This document shows positions 25,034 to 33,248 of a DNA stretch of 64,000 bases, in pieces; position 1 is the stretch's first letter, and each line of letters opens with the position of its first letter. This DNA comes from Thermovenabulum sp049723235 (GTDB lineage: Bacteria; Bacillota; Thermosediminibacteria; Thermosediminibacterales; Thermosediminibacteraceae): positions 87,523 to 151,522 of the forward strand of contig NZ_JBNARB010000004.1 of NCBI RefSeq assembly GCF_049723235.1, written 5' to 3'. The position numbers were made by a program, and so were the translations under genes. Under the pieces are notes generated by a model. It was not told where the DNA came from and made no database searches. It saw only the letters and a program-made list of their open reading frames with translations.

Positions 25034-26131
25034 ATGGATACGAGACTTTTGAAGAATTTAAATTTTAAAATGATCCTTATTGTATTTTTTATTTTTTTAA
25101 TTAGCATATTAGCTATTGCCAGCGCTTCGCATGCTAATAAACCCGATGGCACCATGCGCTATGTTGTTATGCAGAGCACCTGGTTTTTGATCGGGCTTTT
25201 ATGTATGGCAATAGTGTTGATGATAGATTACAATACTATAGCTTCCCTCGCTCCTTATGTATATATTGCTAATGTGCTATTGCTAATAATTGTATACGCT
25301 ATAGGTAAAACTACAATGGGTGCTCAAAGGTGGATTCCTATTGGTCCTTTTTCATTGCAACCTTCTGAATTTGCAAAATTGGCAGTGATAGTTTCCCTTT
25401 CCAAACATTTGGAAAAGACCAAAGGGGTAAAAAATATAAAAGATTTAATACTTGTTTTTCTCCACGTGGGTGTTCCTTTGATATTAATTTTAAAACAACC
25501 GGACTTAGGTACTTCACTGGTGCTTCTGGCAATAATGTTCGGGCTTGTTTTTATCTCAGGTATAAATTTAAAGTTGTTCTTCGGAATTATAGGTGCGGGA
25601 ATATTATCAATGCCCGTTTTATGGGAATTTTTGCACGATTATCAGAAAAAAAGAATTCTGGTTTTTTTAAACCCTAATTTAGACCCCCTTGGAGCGGGTT
25701 ACCACGTTATTCAATCAAAGATCGCCATTGGTTCCGGCAGAATACTGGGAAAAGGGCTATTCCAGGGAACACAGAATCAATTGGATTTTATTCCCGAACA
25801 GCATACGGACTTTATATTTGCCGTAATCGGTGAAGAAATGGGGTTCATAGGCAGTTTGTTGCTCCTGATATTATTTATATTATTGATTTATAATGTACTT
25901 CAAATTGCACTAAAATCAAAGGATACCCTGGGAACCTTTATTGCAACCGGAGTAGCTTCAATGTGGACTTTTCAGATGCTTGTAAATATAGGGATGACCC
26001 TTGGGTTGATGCCGGTTACCGGAATTCCCCTTCCCTTTGTTAGCTACGGAGGTAGTTCTCTTTTAATGAACATGATGGCATTGGGTTTGGTATTGAATGT
26101 TGGAATGAGAAGGCAAAAGATACTTTTTTAA
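25034..26131 (+). CDS. rodA: RodA, SEDS-family glycan polymerase
   Basis: A 365-residue SEDS protein with about ten membrane helices. Signatures include GAQRWIPIGPFSLQPSEFAK, LKQPDLGTSLVL, and the C-terminal ENLGMTLGLMPVTGIPLPF-like segment (here NIGMTLGLMPVTGIPLPFVS, then YGGSSLL). ATG 25034 follows GGGGGGC and fits the conserved length. RodA polymerises peptidoglycan together with PBP2. A terminator follows immediately. Confidence 0.95.
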   Translation: MDTRLLKNLNFKMILIVFFIFLISILAIASASHANKPDGTMRYVVMQSTWFLIGLLCMAIVLMIDYNTIASLAPYVYIANVLLLIIVYAIGKTTMGAQRWIPIGPFSLQPSEFAKLAVIVSLSKHLEKTKGVKNIKDLILVFLHVGVPLILILKQPDLGTSLVLLAIMFGLVFISGINLKLFFGIIGAGILSMPVLWEFLHDYQKKRILVFLNPNLDPLGAGYHVIQSKIAIGSGRILGKGLFQGTQNQLDFIPEQHTDFIFAVIGEEMGFIGSLLLLILFILLIYNVLQIALKSKDTLGTFIATGVASMWTFQMLVNIGMTLGLMPVTGIPLPFVSYGGSSLLMNMMALGLVLNVGMRRQKILF

Positions 26132-26156
26132 GCAGGTTATTACCTGCTTTTTTTAT
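26129..26156 (+). terminator. Rho-independent terminator after rodA
   Basis: AGCAGGT-TAT-ACCTGCT (with a short AT loop) followed by TTTTTTT, starting at the rodA stop. Confidence 0.85.
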
Positions 26157-26222
26157 TTTGTAATAATTATTTTTTTGTTTAAATAGATATAATATATAAA
26201 TTCTTTGCCGGGAGGTAATAAA

Positions 26223-26888
26223 ATGTGGGAAAAACCGCAAAGGAGGTTTTTGCAATATATTGTAAATACGAGACAGGTTTTAATGGTAATGACTGTTCTA
26301 GTGCTTTTACTTTTAATCAATAGATTAAGTCCTCCCTTTAAAGATCCGCTATTTTCAATAGCAAAGTACTATACAAACTACGAATTTAACATTAGTAATA
26401 TTAATTTAAATAACTTAGCAAAGGCGGTTAAAACCTTTGCCGAAACGAAAAATATTAAGGAATTGCTGAAAAGGGAGGTTGATTCCAGTAAAGTATTATC
26501 TACTTTTGCACAACCGGTTCAAAACGGCAAGGTCACATCGGGGTTTGGGTTAAGACTTCATCCGGTGGAAAAAATTTTAAAAGCCCACAATGGAGTGGAT
26601 ATTGAGCAATCAGAGGGTACACCCGTACATGCCGTTTTGGATGGTGAAGTAATTTTTGTTGGAAAGGATGCCGAATTGGGTAATTACATAAAGATAGCTC
26701 ACGAAGGCAATATGATAACCTTATATGCCCATTTGAAAGACGTGTATGTTAAGACAAAGGATAAAGTCAAGAAAGGGCAAATAATCGGTTCCGTAGGGCA
26801 GACGGGTATAGCCGAAAATCCGCATTTACACTTTGAAGTATGGAAAAACAACGAGCCTCAGGATCCCTTAAAATGGCTTAATTATTAG
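26223..26888 (+). CDS. M23 family peptidase, SpoIVFA-like
   Basis: A 221-residue protein with one membrane helix (VLMVMTVLVLLLLINRL) and a C-terminal LytM/M23 domain, GFGLRLHPV, HNGVDIE and HLHFEV, so all zinc-ligand positions (H, D, HxH) are retained. ATG 26223 follows GGAGGT by 6 nt. Lying directly before spoIVFB, it holds the position of SpoIVFA, the membrane inhibitor of pro-sigma-K processing, which also has an M23-type fold. Retained ligands leave open whether it is enzymatically active. Confidence 0.8.
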   Translation: MWEKPQRRFLQYIVNTRQVLMVMTVLVLLLLINRLSPPFKDPLFSIAKYYTNYEFNISNINLNNLAKAVKTFAETKNIKELLKREVDSSKVLSTFAQPVQNGKVTSGFGLRLHPVEKILKAHNGVDIEQSEGTPVHAVLDGEVIFVGKDAELGNYIKIAHEGNMITLYAHLKDVYVKTKDKVKKGQIIGSVGQTGIAENPHLHFEVWKNNEPQDPLKWLNY

Positions 26889-26911
26889 TTTCTTAATTCA
26901 AGGGTGGAAAA

Positions 26912-27796
26912 ATGCAGCTTTTAGATGTAGGAGTAATATTTAATATTAAAAGCATAAGAGTTAAAATTTCCATTTCCTTCTTGATTTTTTTTGGAATATC
27001 TTTTTTCAGCCCTTATGCAAAGGAATTTTGTGCTCTAATAGTATCCCTTGGGATTCACGAATTAAGTCATATAATAGCTGCTGATGCTTTAATGGTCAAG
27101 GTCAGTGAAATAATTTTTCTCCCTATTGGAGGGAAAATAAAATTAGATAAAACAAAAAACATTTCCTATATGGAAGAAATTATTTTAAGTATGGCCGGCC
27201 CTTTCGGTAATCTTCTGGTATTTATCTTTTTATTTGCTTTAAAGCAAAAATTACCCATGTGGGAAGAATATATCGATTTATTGGCTTCTAAACAACTATC
27301 CATAGCTTTGTTTAATTTATTACCGGCTTTCCCTCTCGACGGTGGAAGAATTTTTTTGATGTGGTTGTTCCAGAACCTAAATATCATTTTATCCATTAAT
27401 TTTGCAGCATTAATAAGCCTGATAATTTCCTTAGCTTTGATTTTATTTGGAGCAATTCTTTATTTTTCCGGTTTGCTTTCTCCTTTTTATTTTGTTTTTG
27501 GCTTTTTTTTACTCCTGACAGCCCTGAAGGAGAAAAAAGATTTGCCCTTTATGGTAATTTACGACTTTTTAAATATAAAAAAAAGGTTTAGCGATAGTGA
27601 TTTCTGGAAGGTGAAATATATAGCCGTAAAAGAAGAGTTCCTTATTAAGGATATACTTAAACTTGTGGATCCTAAAAGCTATATAATACTTGTGGTTATC
27701 GATGGACAGGGTAAAATTAGAAAATTCTTGACCGAGTCGGAAATATTTGACAATATGATAAAAAAAGGTTTAGACTTAAAAATAGGACAAATATAA
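26912..27796 (+). CDS. spoIVFB: SpoIVFB-like M50 intramembrane metalloprotease
   Basis: A 294-residue site-2-protease family member with about six helices. The zinc motif HELSH is at residues ~50-54, the second motif LPAFPLDGGR near residue 140, and a C-terminal CBS-like segment (YIILVVIDGQGKIRKFLTE) follows. SpoIVFB cleaves pro-sigma-K in the mother cell, and CBS-domain ATP sensing is known for it. The neighbouring M23/SpoIVFA-like gene supports the assignment. Confidence 0.88.
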   Translation: MQLLDVGVIFNIKSIRVKISISFLIFFGISFFSPYAKEFCALIVSLGIHELSHIIAADALMVKVSEIIFLPIGGKIKLDKTKNISYMEEIILSMAGPFGNLLVFIFLFALKQKLPMWEEYIDLLASKQLSIALFNLLPAFPLDGGRIFLMWLFQNLNIILSINFAALISLIISLALILFGAILYFSGLLSPFYFVFGFFLLLTALKEKKDLPFMVIYDFLNIKKRFSDSDFWKVKYIAVKEEFLIKDILKLVDPKSYIILVVIDGQGKIRKFLTESEIFDNMIKKGLDLKIGQI

Positions 27797-27836
27797 AATA
27801 GTATGTTCAAAGAAAAAGGCAGGAGGAGAACGAAAA

Positions 27837-29684
27837 TTGAACCTGGAAAAAACTTTAGATCGAATTCTGCTTCGGGTTTCGAAACCAACGAGGTATACGG
27901 GAAATGAATTGAATTCTGTGAAAAAAGTTGAAGGTGAATTCAAGGTAAGAGTTGCCTTAGCTTTTCCCGATGTATATGAAGTAGGTATGTCTCATTTGGG
28001 GTTAAGAATTCTTTATCACTTGTTGAACGAGAGAGAAGATGTTTTTGCAGAAAGAGTGTTTGCACCGTGGGTGGATTTTGAAGAGCAAATGAGAAAAGAA
28101 AAAATTCCCCTTTTCAGTTTGGAGAGCAAAACCCCTTTAAAAAAGTTTGACTTTATAGGTTTTTCGCTTCAATACGAGATGAGCTATTCTAACATATTAA
28201 ATATGCTCGAACTTTCCGGTATTCCCATAAAATCAAGGGACAGGAAAGATAAGGATCCTTTAATAATGGCCGGTGGGCCCTGTGCTTTTAATCCGGAACC
28301 CTTATCGGATATTATAGATTTTTTTGTAATTGGAGAGGCAGAAGAAGTTATCCACGAAATTATCGACCTGTATGTTTATAGCAGGAATAAAAATAATTTC
28401 AACAGAATGGATTTTCTTTTAAAACTTGCCCAGATTGAGGGTATTTACGTTCCCTCTCTCTACGAACCCGTATACAACGAAAATGGGACATTAAAGGAAA
28501 TAAAACCCCTCTATAAAAATCTTCCGGCAAAAATTAAAAAAAGGGTTGTTAAAGATTTAGATAAAGCTTATTATCCAACAAAAATAATCGTGCCTTATAT
28601 GGATATTGTGCACGACAGGGCTGTACTTGAGATTTTCAGAGGTTGCACCAGGGGATGCAGGTTTTGTCAAGCAGGAATGATCTACAGGCCTGTCAGGGAA
28701 AAGAATGTAAAAACTTTACATAATCTTGCAAAAAGAATAATTGAAAATACCGGATACGAAGAAGTTTCCTTAGCTTCGTTAAGTACCAGCGACTATTCTT
28801 CTTTAAGGGAATTGGTGGAGATTTTAACCGATGAATTCAGAAATTGTGCGGTAGGCCTTTCCCTGCCTTCTCTGAGGATAGATTCTTTTACCATTGATAT
28901 TGCAAAAAAGATACAGGAGATTAAAAAAACCGGTCTCACCTTTGCACCGGAAGCGGGGACGCAAAGGTTGAGGAATGTCATCAATAAAGGAGTTACAGAG
29001 GAAGATTTACTGTGTTCGGTAAGGGGGGCTTTTTTAGCCGGATGGAATAATGTAAAACTCTATTTTATGATTGGACTGCCCACGGAAACTTATGAAGACT
29101 TAGCGGGTATTGCTGATCTGGCAAAAGGAGTGATAAGGGAATATCGGGAAATCAAGGGGAACACTAAAGGGGTCCAGGTGACTGTAAGTACCTCCGTTTT
29201 TGTGCCCAAGCCCTTTACACCCTTTCAATGGGAATCTCAAATACCGCTGCAGGAAGTGGAAAACCGCCAGAATTTCTTGAAAAAAAATTTGAAAGGCCTC
29301 GGAATAAATTACAACTGGCATGATAGTAAACTTAGTTACTTAGAGGCCGTTTTTTCCCGCGGCGACAGAAAACTGGGAGAGGTTTTGATTAAGGCACATA
29401 AAAAAGGATGCAAGTTCGATGGATGGAATGAATTATTTTCTTTTGAAAAATGGATGGAGGCCTTTAAAGAGGCAAATATTGATCCCGATTTTTATGCATT
29501 GAGAGAAAGGGAAGAAAAAGAATGTTTCCCCTGGGAAATTATAGATCCCGGAATTGACAGGGAGTTTTTGTGGGAAGAACGTAAAAAGTCTTTCAGGGGA
29601 GAAGTTACACCTGACTGCAGGTTTAATAGATGTAATAACTGCGGTATATTAAAGCTAAGAAAGGGGATAAATTGTGGTATATAG
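27837..29684 (+). CDS. B12-binding radical SAM protein (TIGR03960 type)
   Basis: A 615-residue protein: N-terminal cobalamin-binding-like segment (GMSHLGLRILYHLLN), then a radical SAM core with CTRGCRFCQAG (Cx3Cx2C) and SLASLSTSDYSSL, and a Cys-rich C-terminal tail (CRFNRCNNCGI). It starts with TTG after GGAGGAGAA. It is always paired with a DUF2344 protein and rng in this cluster. The substrate is unknown; RNA modification near ribonuclease G/ribosome genes is an inference from context. Confidence 0.88.
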   Translation: MNLEKTLDRILLRVSKPTRYTGNELNSVKKVEGEFKVRVALAFPDVYEVGMSHLGLRILYHLLNEREDVFAERVFAPWVDFEEQMRKEKIPLFSLESKTPLKKFDFIGFSLQYEMSYSNILNMLELSGIPIKSRDRKDKDPLIMAGGPCAFNPEPLSDIIDFFVIGEAEEVIHEIIDLYVYSRNKNNFNRMDFLLKLAQIEGIYVPSLYEPVYNENGTLKEIKPLYKNLPAKIKKRVVKDLDKAYYPTKIIVPYMDIVHDRAVLEIFRGCTRGCRFCQAGMIYRPVREKNVKTLHNLAKRIIENTGYEEVSLASLSTSDYSSLRELVEILTDEFRNCAVGLSLPSLRIDSFTIDIAKKIQEIKKTGLTFAPEAGTQRLRNVINKGVTEEDLLCSVRGAFLAGWNNVKLYFMIGLPTETYEDLAGIADLAKGVIREYREIKGNTKGVQVTVSTSVFVPKPFTPFQWESQIPLQEVENRQNFLKKNLKGLGINYNWHDSKLSYLEAVFSRGDRKLGEVLIKAHKKGCKFDGWNELFSFEKWMEAFKEANIDPDFYALREREEKECFPWEIIDPGIDREFLWEERKKSFRGEVTPDCRFNRCNNCGILKLRKGINCGI

Positions 29685-30351
29685 AATCCGATTGGCAAAG
29701 GGGAGCGAAGTAAAATATATTTCTCAATTAGATTTTGCAAGGACTATTGAAAGGGCTTTAAGAAGAGCCAAACTCCGTGTAAAATACTCTAAAGGTTTCA
29801 ATAAAAAACCGGTTATTACTTATGGCCCCGCCCTGGCTGTAGGTATTACCAGTGAGGCGGAGTACATAGATGTGGACTTTGAAGAGAATATTTCAAAAGA
29901 TGATTTAAAAGAACGGCTAAACTCTGTACTGCCTGTGGGAATAAAAGTTTTAGAAACTAAGGAAAATAACGGATTAATACCCCTTTATAAATTAAACCGT
30001 TCCGTCTTTACTGCGAAAATAATCTTTGACAATGAAATCGATAAAAAGTTATTAGAAAAAACCATAAAAGAAATCAAAGACGGTACGGAGATTTACGTCA
30101 AGAAAAGAACGCATAAAGAGGAAAAATTGGTGAATATAGCTCCATTAATACACGATATCTTTTTGAGAGAATTTAATTTTAACGAAGCGATGATTATTAT
30201 GGAATTAAGCAGCGGCCAGGAAGGCAGTGCGAATCCTATCCATGTAATTCAAAAAATGGCTGAATATTTAAATTTAAACGACCTTGCTTTTTATGTTAAT
30301 CGCGATAAAACATTTGTTCAAGAAGATGGGAACAGGATTTTCCCTATGTAA
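29674..30351 (+). CDS. TIGR03936/DUF2344 radical SAM-associated protein
   Basis: A 225-residue protein whose N-terminal segment YRIRLAKGSEVKYISQLD and GFNKKPVITYGPALAVGITS identify the DUF2344 family. It is encoded immediately after the B12-binding radical SAM gene (11-nt overlap, GTG start) and in other genomes can be fused to it, so the two likely act together. No catalytic motif is evident. Confidence 0.87.
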   Translation: MVYRIRLAKGSEVKYISQLDFARTIERALRRAKLRVKYSKGFNKKPVITYGPALAVGITSEAEYIDVDFEENISKDDLKERLNSVLPVGIKVLETKENNGLIPLYKLNRSVFTAKIIFDNEIDKKLLEKTIKEIKDGTEIYVKKRTHKEEKLVNIAPLIHDIFLREFNFNEAMIIMELSSGQEGSANPIHVIQKMAEYLNLNDLAFYVNRDKTFVQEDGNRIFPM

Positions 30352-30371
30352 GCGGATGGGGAGTTGAAGAT

Positions 30372-31649
30372 ATGTCGAAGGAAATTGTGGCTGACATTGG
30401 TCAGGAAATGATAAAAGTTGGTGTAATTGAAGACGGAGAGCTTGTAGAACTTTATATCGAAAAGCGTTTGAGTGAAAGTGCGGTAGGAAATATATATAAG
30501 GGGAAAGTGGCGAATGTCCTGAAAGGGATGCAAGCAGCTTTTATAAATATTGGACTTGAAAAGAATGCTTTTTTGTATTTTGGTGACATAAAAAGGGATA
30601 ATTTAGATGATGGAGAAATAATTGAAGGGATGGATGTTGTTTCGATAAGCGATTTACTGAAGCCCGGTCAGGATGTGGTGGTTCAGGTAACTAAAGACCC
30701 TATGGGTAACAAGGGGGCCAGGGTTACTACAAATATTAGTATTGCTGGTAGATTTTTAGTTTTAATGCCAATGGTAGATAGCATTGGAATTTCAAGAAAA
30801 ATTGAGGATGAGATCGAAAGAGAAAGATTAAAAAAACTGGTTAATGAAATAAAAAAACAACCTTACGGTGCAATTATCAGGACCGCTGCTGAAGGTTGTA
30901 CGAAGGAAGAATTAGAAGAAGACTGGGACAATCTTACAAGATTGTGGGAAGATATAAAAAAAAGATCAAAAGATTTAAAAAGCCCATCTTTAATTTACAA
31001 AGAAATGGACTTTTTGTTAAGAATTGCCAGAGACATATTCACTTCCGATGTGGAAAAATTTCATGTTAATGAAAAAGAAGCCTGGGAAAGATTGAAAGAA
31101 TATTTCAGAAACATATCTCCGAAATTTGAAGAAAAAATAGTTTTTTATGAAAACAGGCTGGAACTTTTCAAATATTTCAATATTGAAAAGGAAATTGAGA
31201 AAGCCCTATCGAGAAAGGTCTGGTTAAAATCAGGTGGGTATATTGTTATTGATAAAACGGAGGCTTTAACGGTAATTGATGTAAATACGGGAAAATACAT
31301 AGGTAGCATTGATCTGGAAAATACGGTACTGACCACCAATCTTGAGGCAGCGAGAGAAATTGCGAGGCAAATAAGGCTAAGGGATATTGGCGGTATTATT
31401 ATTATCGATTTTATAGACATGGCATCCGAAGAGCACAAAAAAAAGGTACTGGAGTATTTAAATTTGCTTTTTAAAAAAGATAGAAACAAAACGCAGATTC
31501 TGGACATTACCGCTCTGGGTCTTGTGGAGGTAACAAGAAAAAAAATCAGGCAGAGCATCGATGAAATTCTCGGAAATACCTGCCCCTATTGTGAAGGAAA
31601 CGGGAAAATAATTTACTATGGTAACAAAAATTCACCTCGCAGCATATGA
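30372..31649 (+). CDS. rng: Ribonuclease E/G family (RNase G)
   Basis: Codes for 425 residues. An S1 RNA-binding domain comes first (VGNIYKGKVANVLKGMQAAF), then the RNase H-like and DNase I-like catalytic part with DVNTG and GGIIIIDFIDM carrying the Mg-binding Asp residues, and the Zn-link CPYCEGNG near the C terminus. The length matches RNase G, without the long C-terminal scaffold of RNase E. It is encoded upstream of the L21/L27 genes as in many bacteria. Confidence 0.93.
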   Translation: MSKEIVADIGQEMIKVGVIEDGELVELYIEKRLSESAVGNIYKGKVANVLKGMQAAFINIGLEKNAFLYFGDIKRDNLDDGEIIEGMDVVSISDLLKPGQDVVVQVTKDPMGNKGARVTTNISIAGRFLVLMPMVDSIGISRKIEDEIERERLKKLVNEIKKQPYGAIIRTAAEGCTKEELEEDWDNLTRLWEDIKKRSKDLKSPSLIYKEMDFLLRIARDIFTSDVEKFHVNEKEAWERLKEYFRNISPKFEEKIVFYENRLELFKYFNIEKEIEKALSRKVWLKSGGYIVIDKTEALTVIDVNTGKYIGSIDLENTVLTTNLEAAREIARQIRLRDIGGIIIIDFIDMASEEHKKKVLEYLNLLFKKDRNKTQILDITALGLVEVTRKKIRQSIDEILGNTCPYCEGNGKIIYYGNKNSPRSI

Positions 31650-31681
31650 TGTTATTAGCAAAAAGGCGAGGAGGGAATTTC

Positions 31682-31747
31682 ATGGATAGGAAAGCATTTG
31701 TGATATTCTTGATTCTCATTTTGCTCCTCTTGGGAGATAATTTCTAA
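31682..31747 (+). CDS. Tiny membrane peptide (21 aa)
   Basis: An ATG ORF of 21 residues with a strong ribosome binding site (GAGGAGGGAA) 32 nt after rng. It is mostly one hydrophobic helix with FVIFLILILLLL and ends GDNF. Its core nearly repeats FMLFLILILLLK of the minus-strand 46-residue ORF nearby. Very short hydrophobic peptides like this are common among sporulation genes; no function can be assigned. Confidence 0.45.
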   Translation: MDRKAFVIFLILILLLLGDNF

Positions 31748-31790
31748 AGAATAAAGAAGGGCCGATTAGTCGGCCCTTCTTTATTCTTTC
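31747..31790. terminator. Bidirectional terminator
   Basis: A near-perfect 19-bp stem AAGAATAAAGAAGGGCCGA / TCGGCCCTTCTTTATTCTT with loop TTAG lies between convergent genes. AT-rich arms give T tracts in both directions. It covers the last codons of the minus-strand gene. Confidence 0.88.
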
Positions 31791-32152
31791 TTATTTTCAC
31801 CGTCATTTTTTGAATTCTTATTTTCGCCCGGGTTATCAAAAGAGAGGGCTTTCACGAGATTGAGTAATAAAGCCGGGTTTATTTTTTTATCCTGCCCCCC
31901 CGGGGACTGACCGCCTCCCGAGAGGTTATTTAAAAGTATGCCGGCTAAATCTTTAATATCTAAGGAGCTCCTGGGACTTTTTAACTCAATTTTAAAATCC
32001 TGGTTGTTCATAAAACTAATAATACCGAGGAGATTAGTTAAAGCAATTAAGCTTATAATCTCATTTAAACTATACCCCCTTTTACCCTGGATTACATCTA
32101 ATACAAGGCTTGTGAGATTTATCCCGTAATTTTCGTTTTCATTGTTTTGCAA
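31781..32152 (-). CDS. Hypothetical protein, Asn/Gly-rich (123 aa)
   Basis: A minus-strand gene of 123 residues from TTG 32152, which follows GGGGGGAAAGG; the frame is open to ATG 32185, but that start has no ribosome binding site. It has a hydrophobic segment (IISLIALTNLLGIISF), a GGGQSPGGQ linker and a charged C-terminal tail (ENKNSKNDGENKKE). I do not recognise the family. It follows a small terminator, so it may be transcribed apart from the two genes upstream of it. Confidence 0.65.
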   Translation of the reverse strand: MQNNENENYGINLTSLVLDVIQGKRGYSLNEIISLIALTNLLGIISFMNNQDFKIELKSPRSSLDIKDLAGILLNNLSGGGQSPGGQDKKINPALLLNLVKALSFDNPGENKNSKNDGENKKE

Positions 32153-32221
32153 GGCCTTTCCCCCCAAAAAATTTGGATTGCTCATATAATGTTTATGCTG
32201 AACTTAATGCAAATAGAATCA

Positions 32222-32254
32222 GAAAACAAAATAGGGCAGGATGCCCTATTTCAT
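32222..32254 (-). terminator. Terminator after the 69-aa gene
   Basis: AAATAGGGC / GCCCTATTT with a 5-nt loop, followed on the minus strand by TTGTTTTC. Moderate strength; it overlaps the end of the 69-residue ORF. Confidence 0.6.
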
Positions 32255-32460
32255 TCATTTTTGCTTTCCTCTTTTTCATCAATCATGGAAAGCAGACTGG
32301 TTAAAGCCTGGATATTTATAGGTACATCGGGTTCTTCGGGTTTGAAAACATTTAATACCACAGTTACCAGTTCCAGCATTTCCTGGGCCTTAGGCTCGAG
32401 GAAGGGTTTTAAAGCCTGCAGTAGATTTAATTGCTCATCTTTGATATTCAGTATTCTCAA
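32251..32460 (-). CDS. Hypothetical helical protein (69 aa)
   Basis: A 69-residue acidic helical protein (LNLLQALKPFLEPKAQEMLE, then VNIQALTSLLSMIDEKEES-like tail). It starts with TTG overlapping the TGA of the upstream 46-residue ORF by 4 nt, with GGAGGG 9 nt upstream, so the two are translationally coupled. No family recognised. It lies back to back with sleB-ypeB, which suggests sporulation context (inference). Confidence 0.65.
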   Translation of the reverse strand: MRILNIKDEQLNLLQALKPFLEPKAQEMLELVTVVLNVFKPEEPDVPINIQALTSLLSMIDEKEESKNE

Positions 32461-32597
32461 AGGGATCCCTCCATTTTAACCGTTTTCCTGAAAAAGCCTG
32501 CAGTTTCAAAGGATTTTAATAAGAGGATCAATATTAAAAATAGCATGAAGGGATTTGGATTTTTGGATTCATTTTTTTCTTTGCCAGTGTCTTCCAT
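32457..32597 (-). CDS. Small membrane protein (46 aa)
   Basis: A 46-residue minus-strand ORF: charged N terminus (MEDTGKEKNESKNPNP), one hydrophobic helix (FMLFLILILLL) and a basic tail. AAAGGGTGATC precedes the ATG. It is coupled to the 69-residue gene. Its helix closely resembles that of the 21-residue ORF on the other strand. An upstream CATATTATA matches the -10 seen at cotJ, hinting at mother-cell sigma control. Confidence 0.6.
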   Translation of the reverse strand: MEDTGKEKNESKNPNPFMLFLILILLLKSFETAGFFRKTVKMEGSL

Positions 32598-32734
32598 TTA
32601 TTGATCACCCTTTACGTTTTCTTTAAAACCTTCTAAAAATATAATATGTTTGTTTTATGTTAAAAGGTGAGAATAAATTTACAACTTTGTAAGAAAAATA
32701 ATTAAAGAACAACGCATTGATAGGGGAGATGCCG

Positions 32735-33235
32735 GTGAGAACAAAAAAACTCTTACTTCTTTTAATATCCATCTCTTTAGTAGCTGGTATATTTTCTTAT
32801 TACTTTTTGGTTTATAAAAACGAAAACAGCGTTTTTTCAAAAGAAACGTCGTCAGAAAAAAGTGCTCTGGTAACGGCAAGAAGCAGCGATTACGTACTTT
32901 TGGCTCGATTAGTTTCCGGTGAGGCAAGAGGCGAGCCTTATACCGGACAGGTGGGGGTAGCCGCTGTTGTGATAAACCGGGTAAAAAGTCCAAAATTCCC
33001 TAATACCATACCCGGGGTTATTTTTCAACCCAGGGCATTCGAATCAGTCTCTAATGGGCAAATATGGGCTACCTATCCGTCAAGGACAAACTTTAATGCA
33101 GCAAGGGATGCTCTAAACGGTTTTGATCCTACTTATGGAAGTTTATTTTTCTGGAACCCTTCAAAGAGAGTAAGTCCCTGGATTTGGACAAGACAGATTA
33201 TTGTTCAAATAGGAAGGCACGTATTTGGAAGGTAA
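32735..33235 (+). CDS. sleB: SleB-like spore cortex hydrolase
   Basis: A 166-residue protein with an N-terminal signal/anchor helix (LLLLLISISLVAGIFSYYF) and a Hydrolase_2 (SleB/CwlJ) domain: SGEARGEPYTGQVGVAAVV with the catalytic Glu, VINRVKSPKFPN, FWNPSK. The N-terminal peptidoglycan-binding domain of Bacillus SleB is absent. GTG 32735 lies 7 to 8 nt after GGGGAG; ATG 32729 is too close. It is directly followed by ypeB, its usual partner for cortex lysis in germination. Confidence 0.9.
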   Translation: MRTKKLLLLLISISLVAGIFSYYFLVYKNENSVFSKETSSEKSALVTARSSDYVLLARLVSGEARGEPYTGQVGVAAVVINRVKSPKFPNTIPGVIFQPRAFESVSNGQIWATYPSRTNFNAARDALNGFDPTYGSLFFWNPSKRVSPWIWTRQIIVQIGRHVFGR

Positions 33236-33248
33236 GGAGTGATTTATT

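Noticed and set aside
24961..25034. GCCCCC (24967-24972) and GGGGGGC inverted arms around the rodA promoter
   Set aside because: The arms are short, imperfect and on either side of the -10 box; more likely chance or part of the ribosome binding site.
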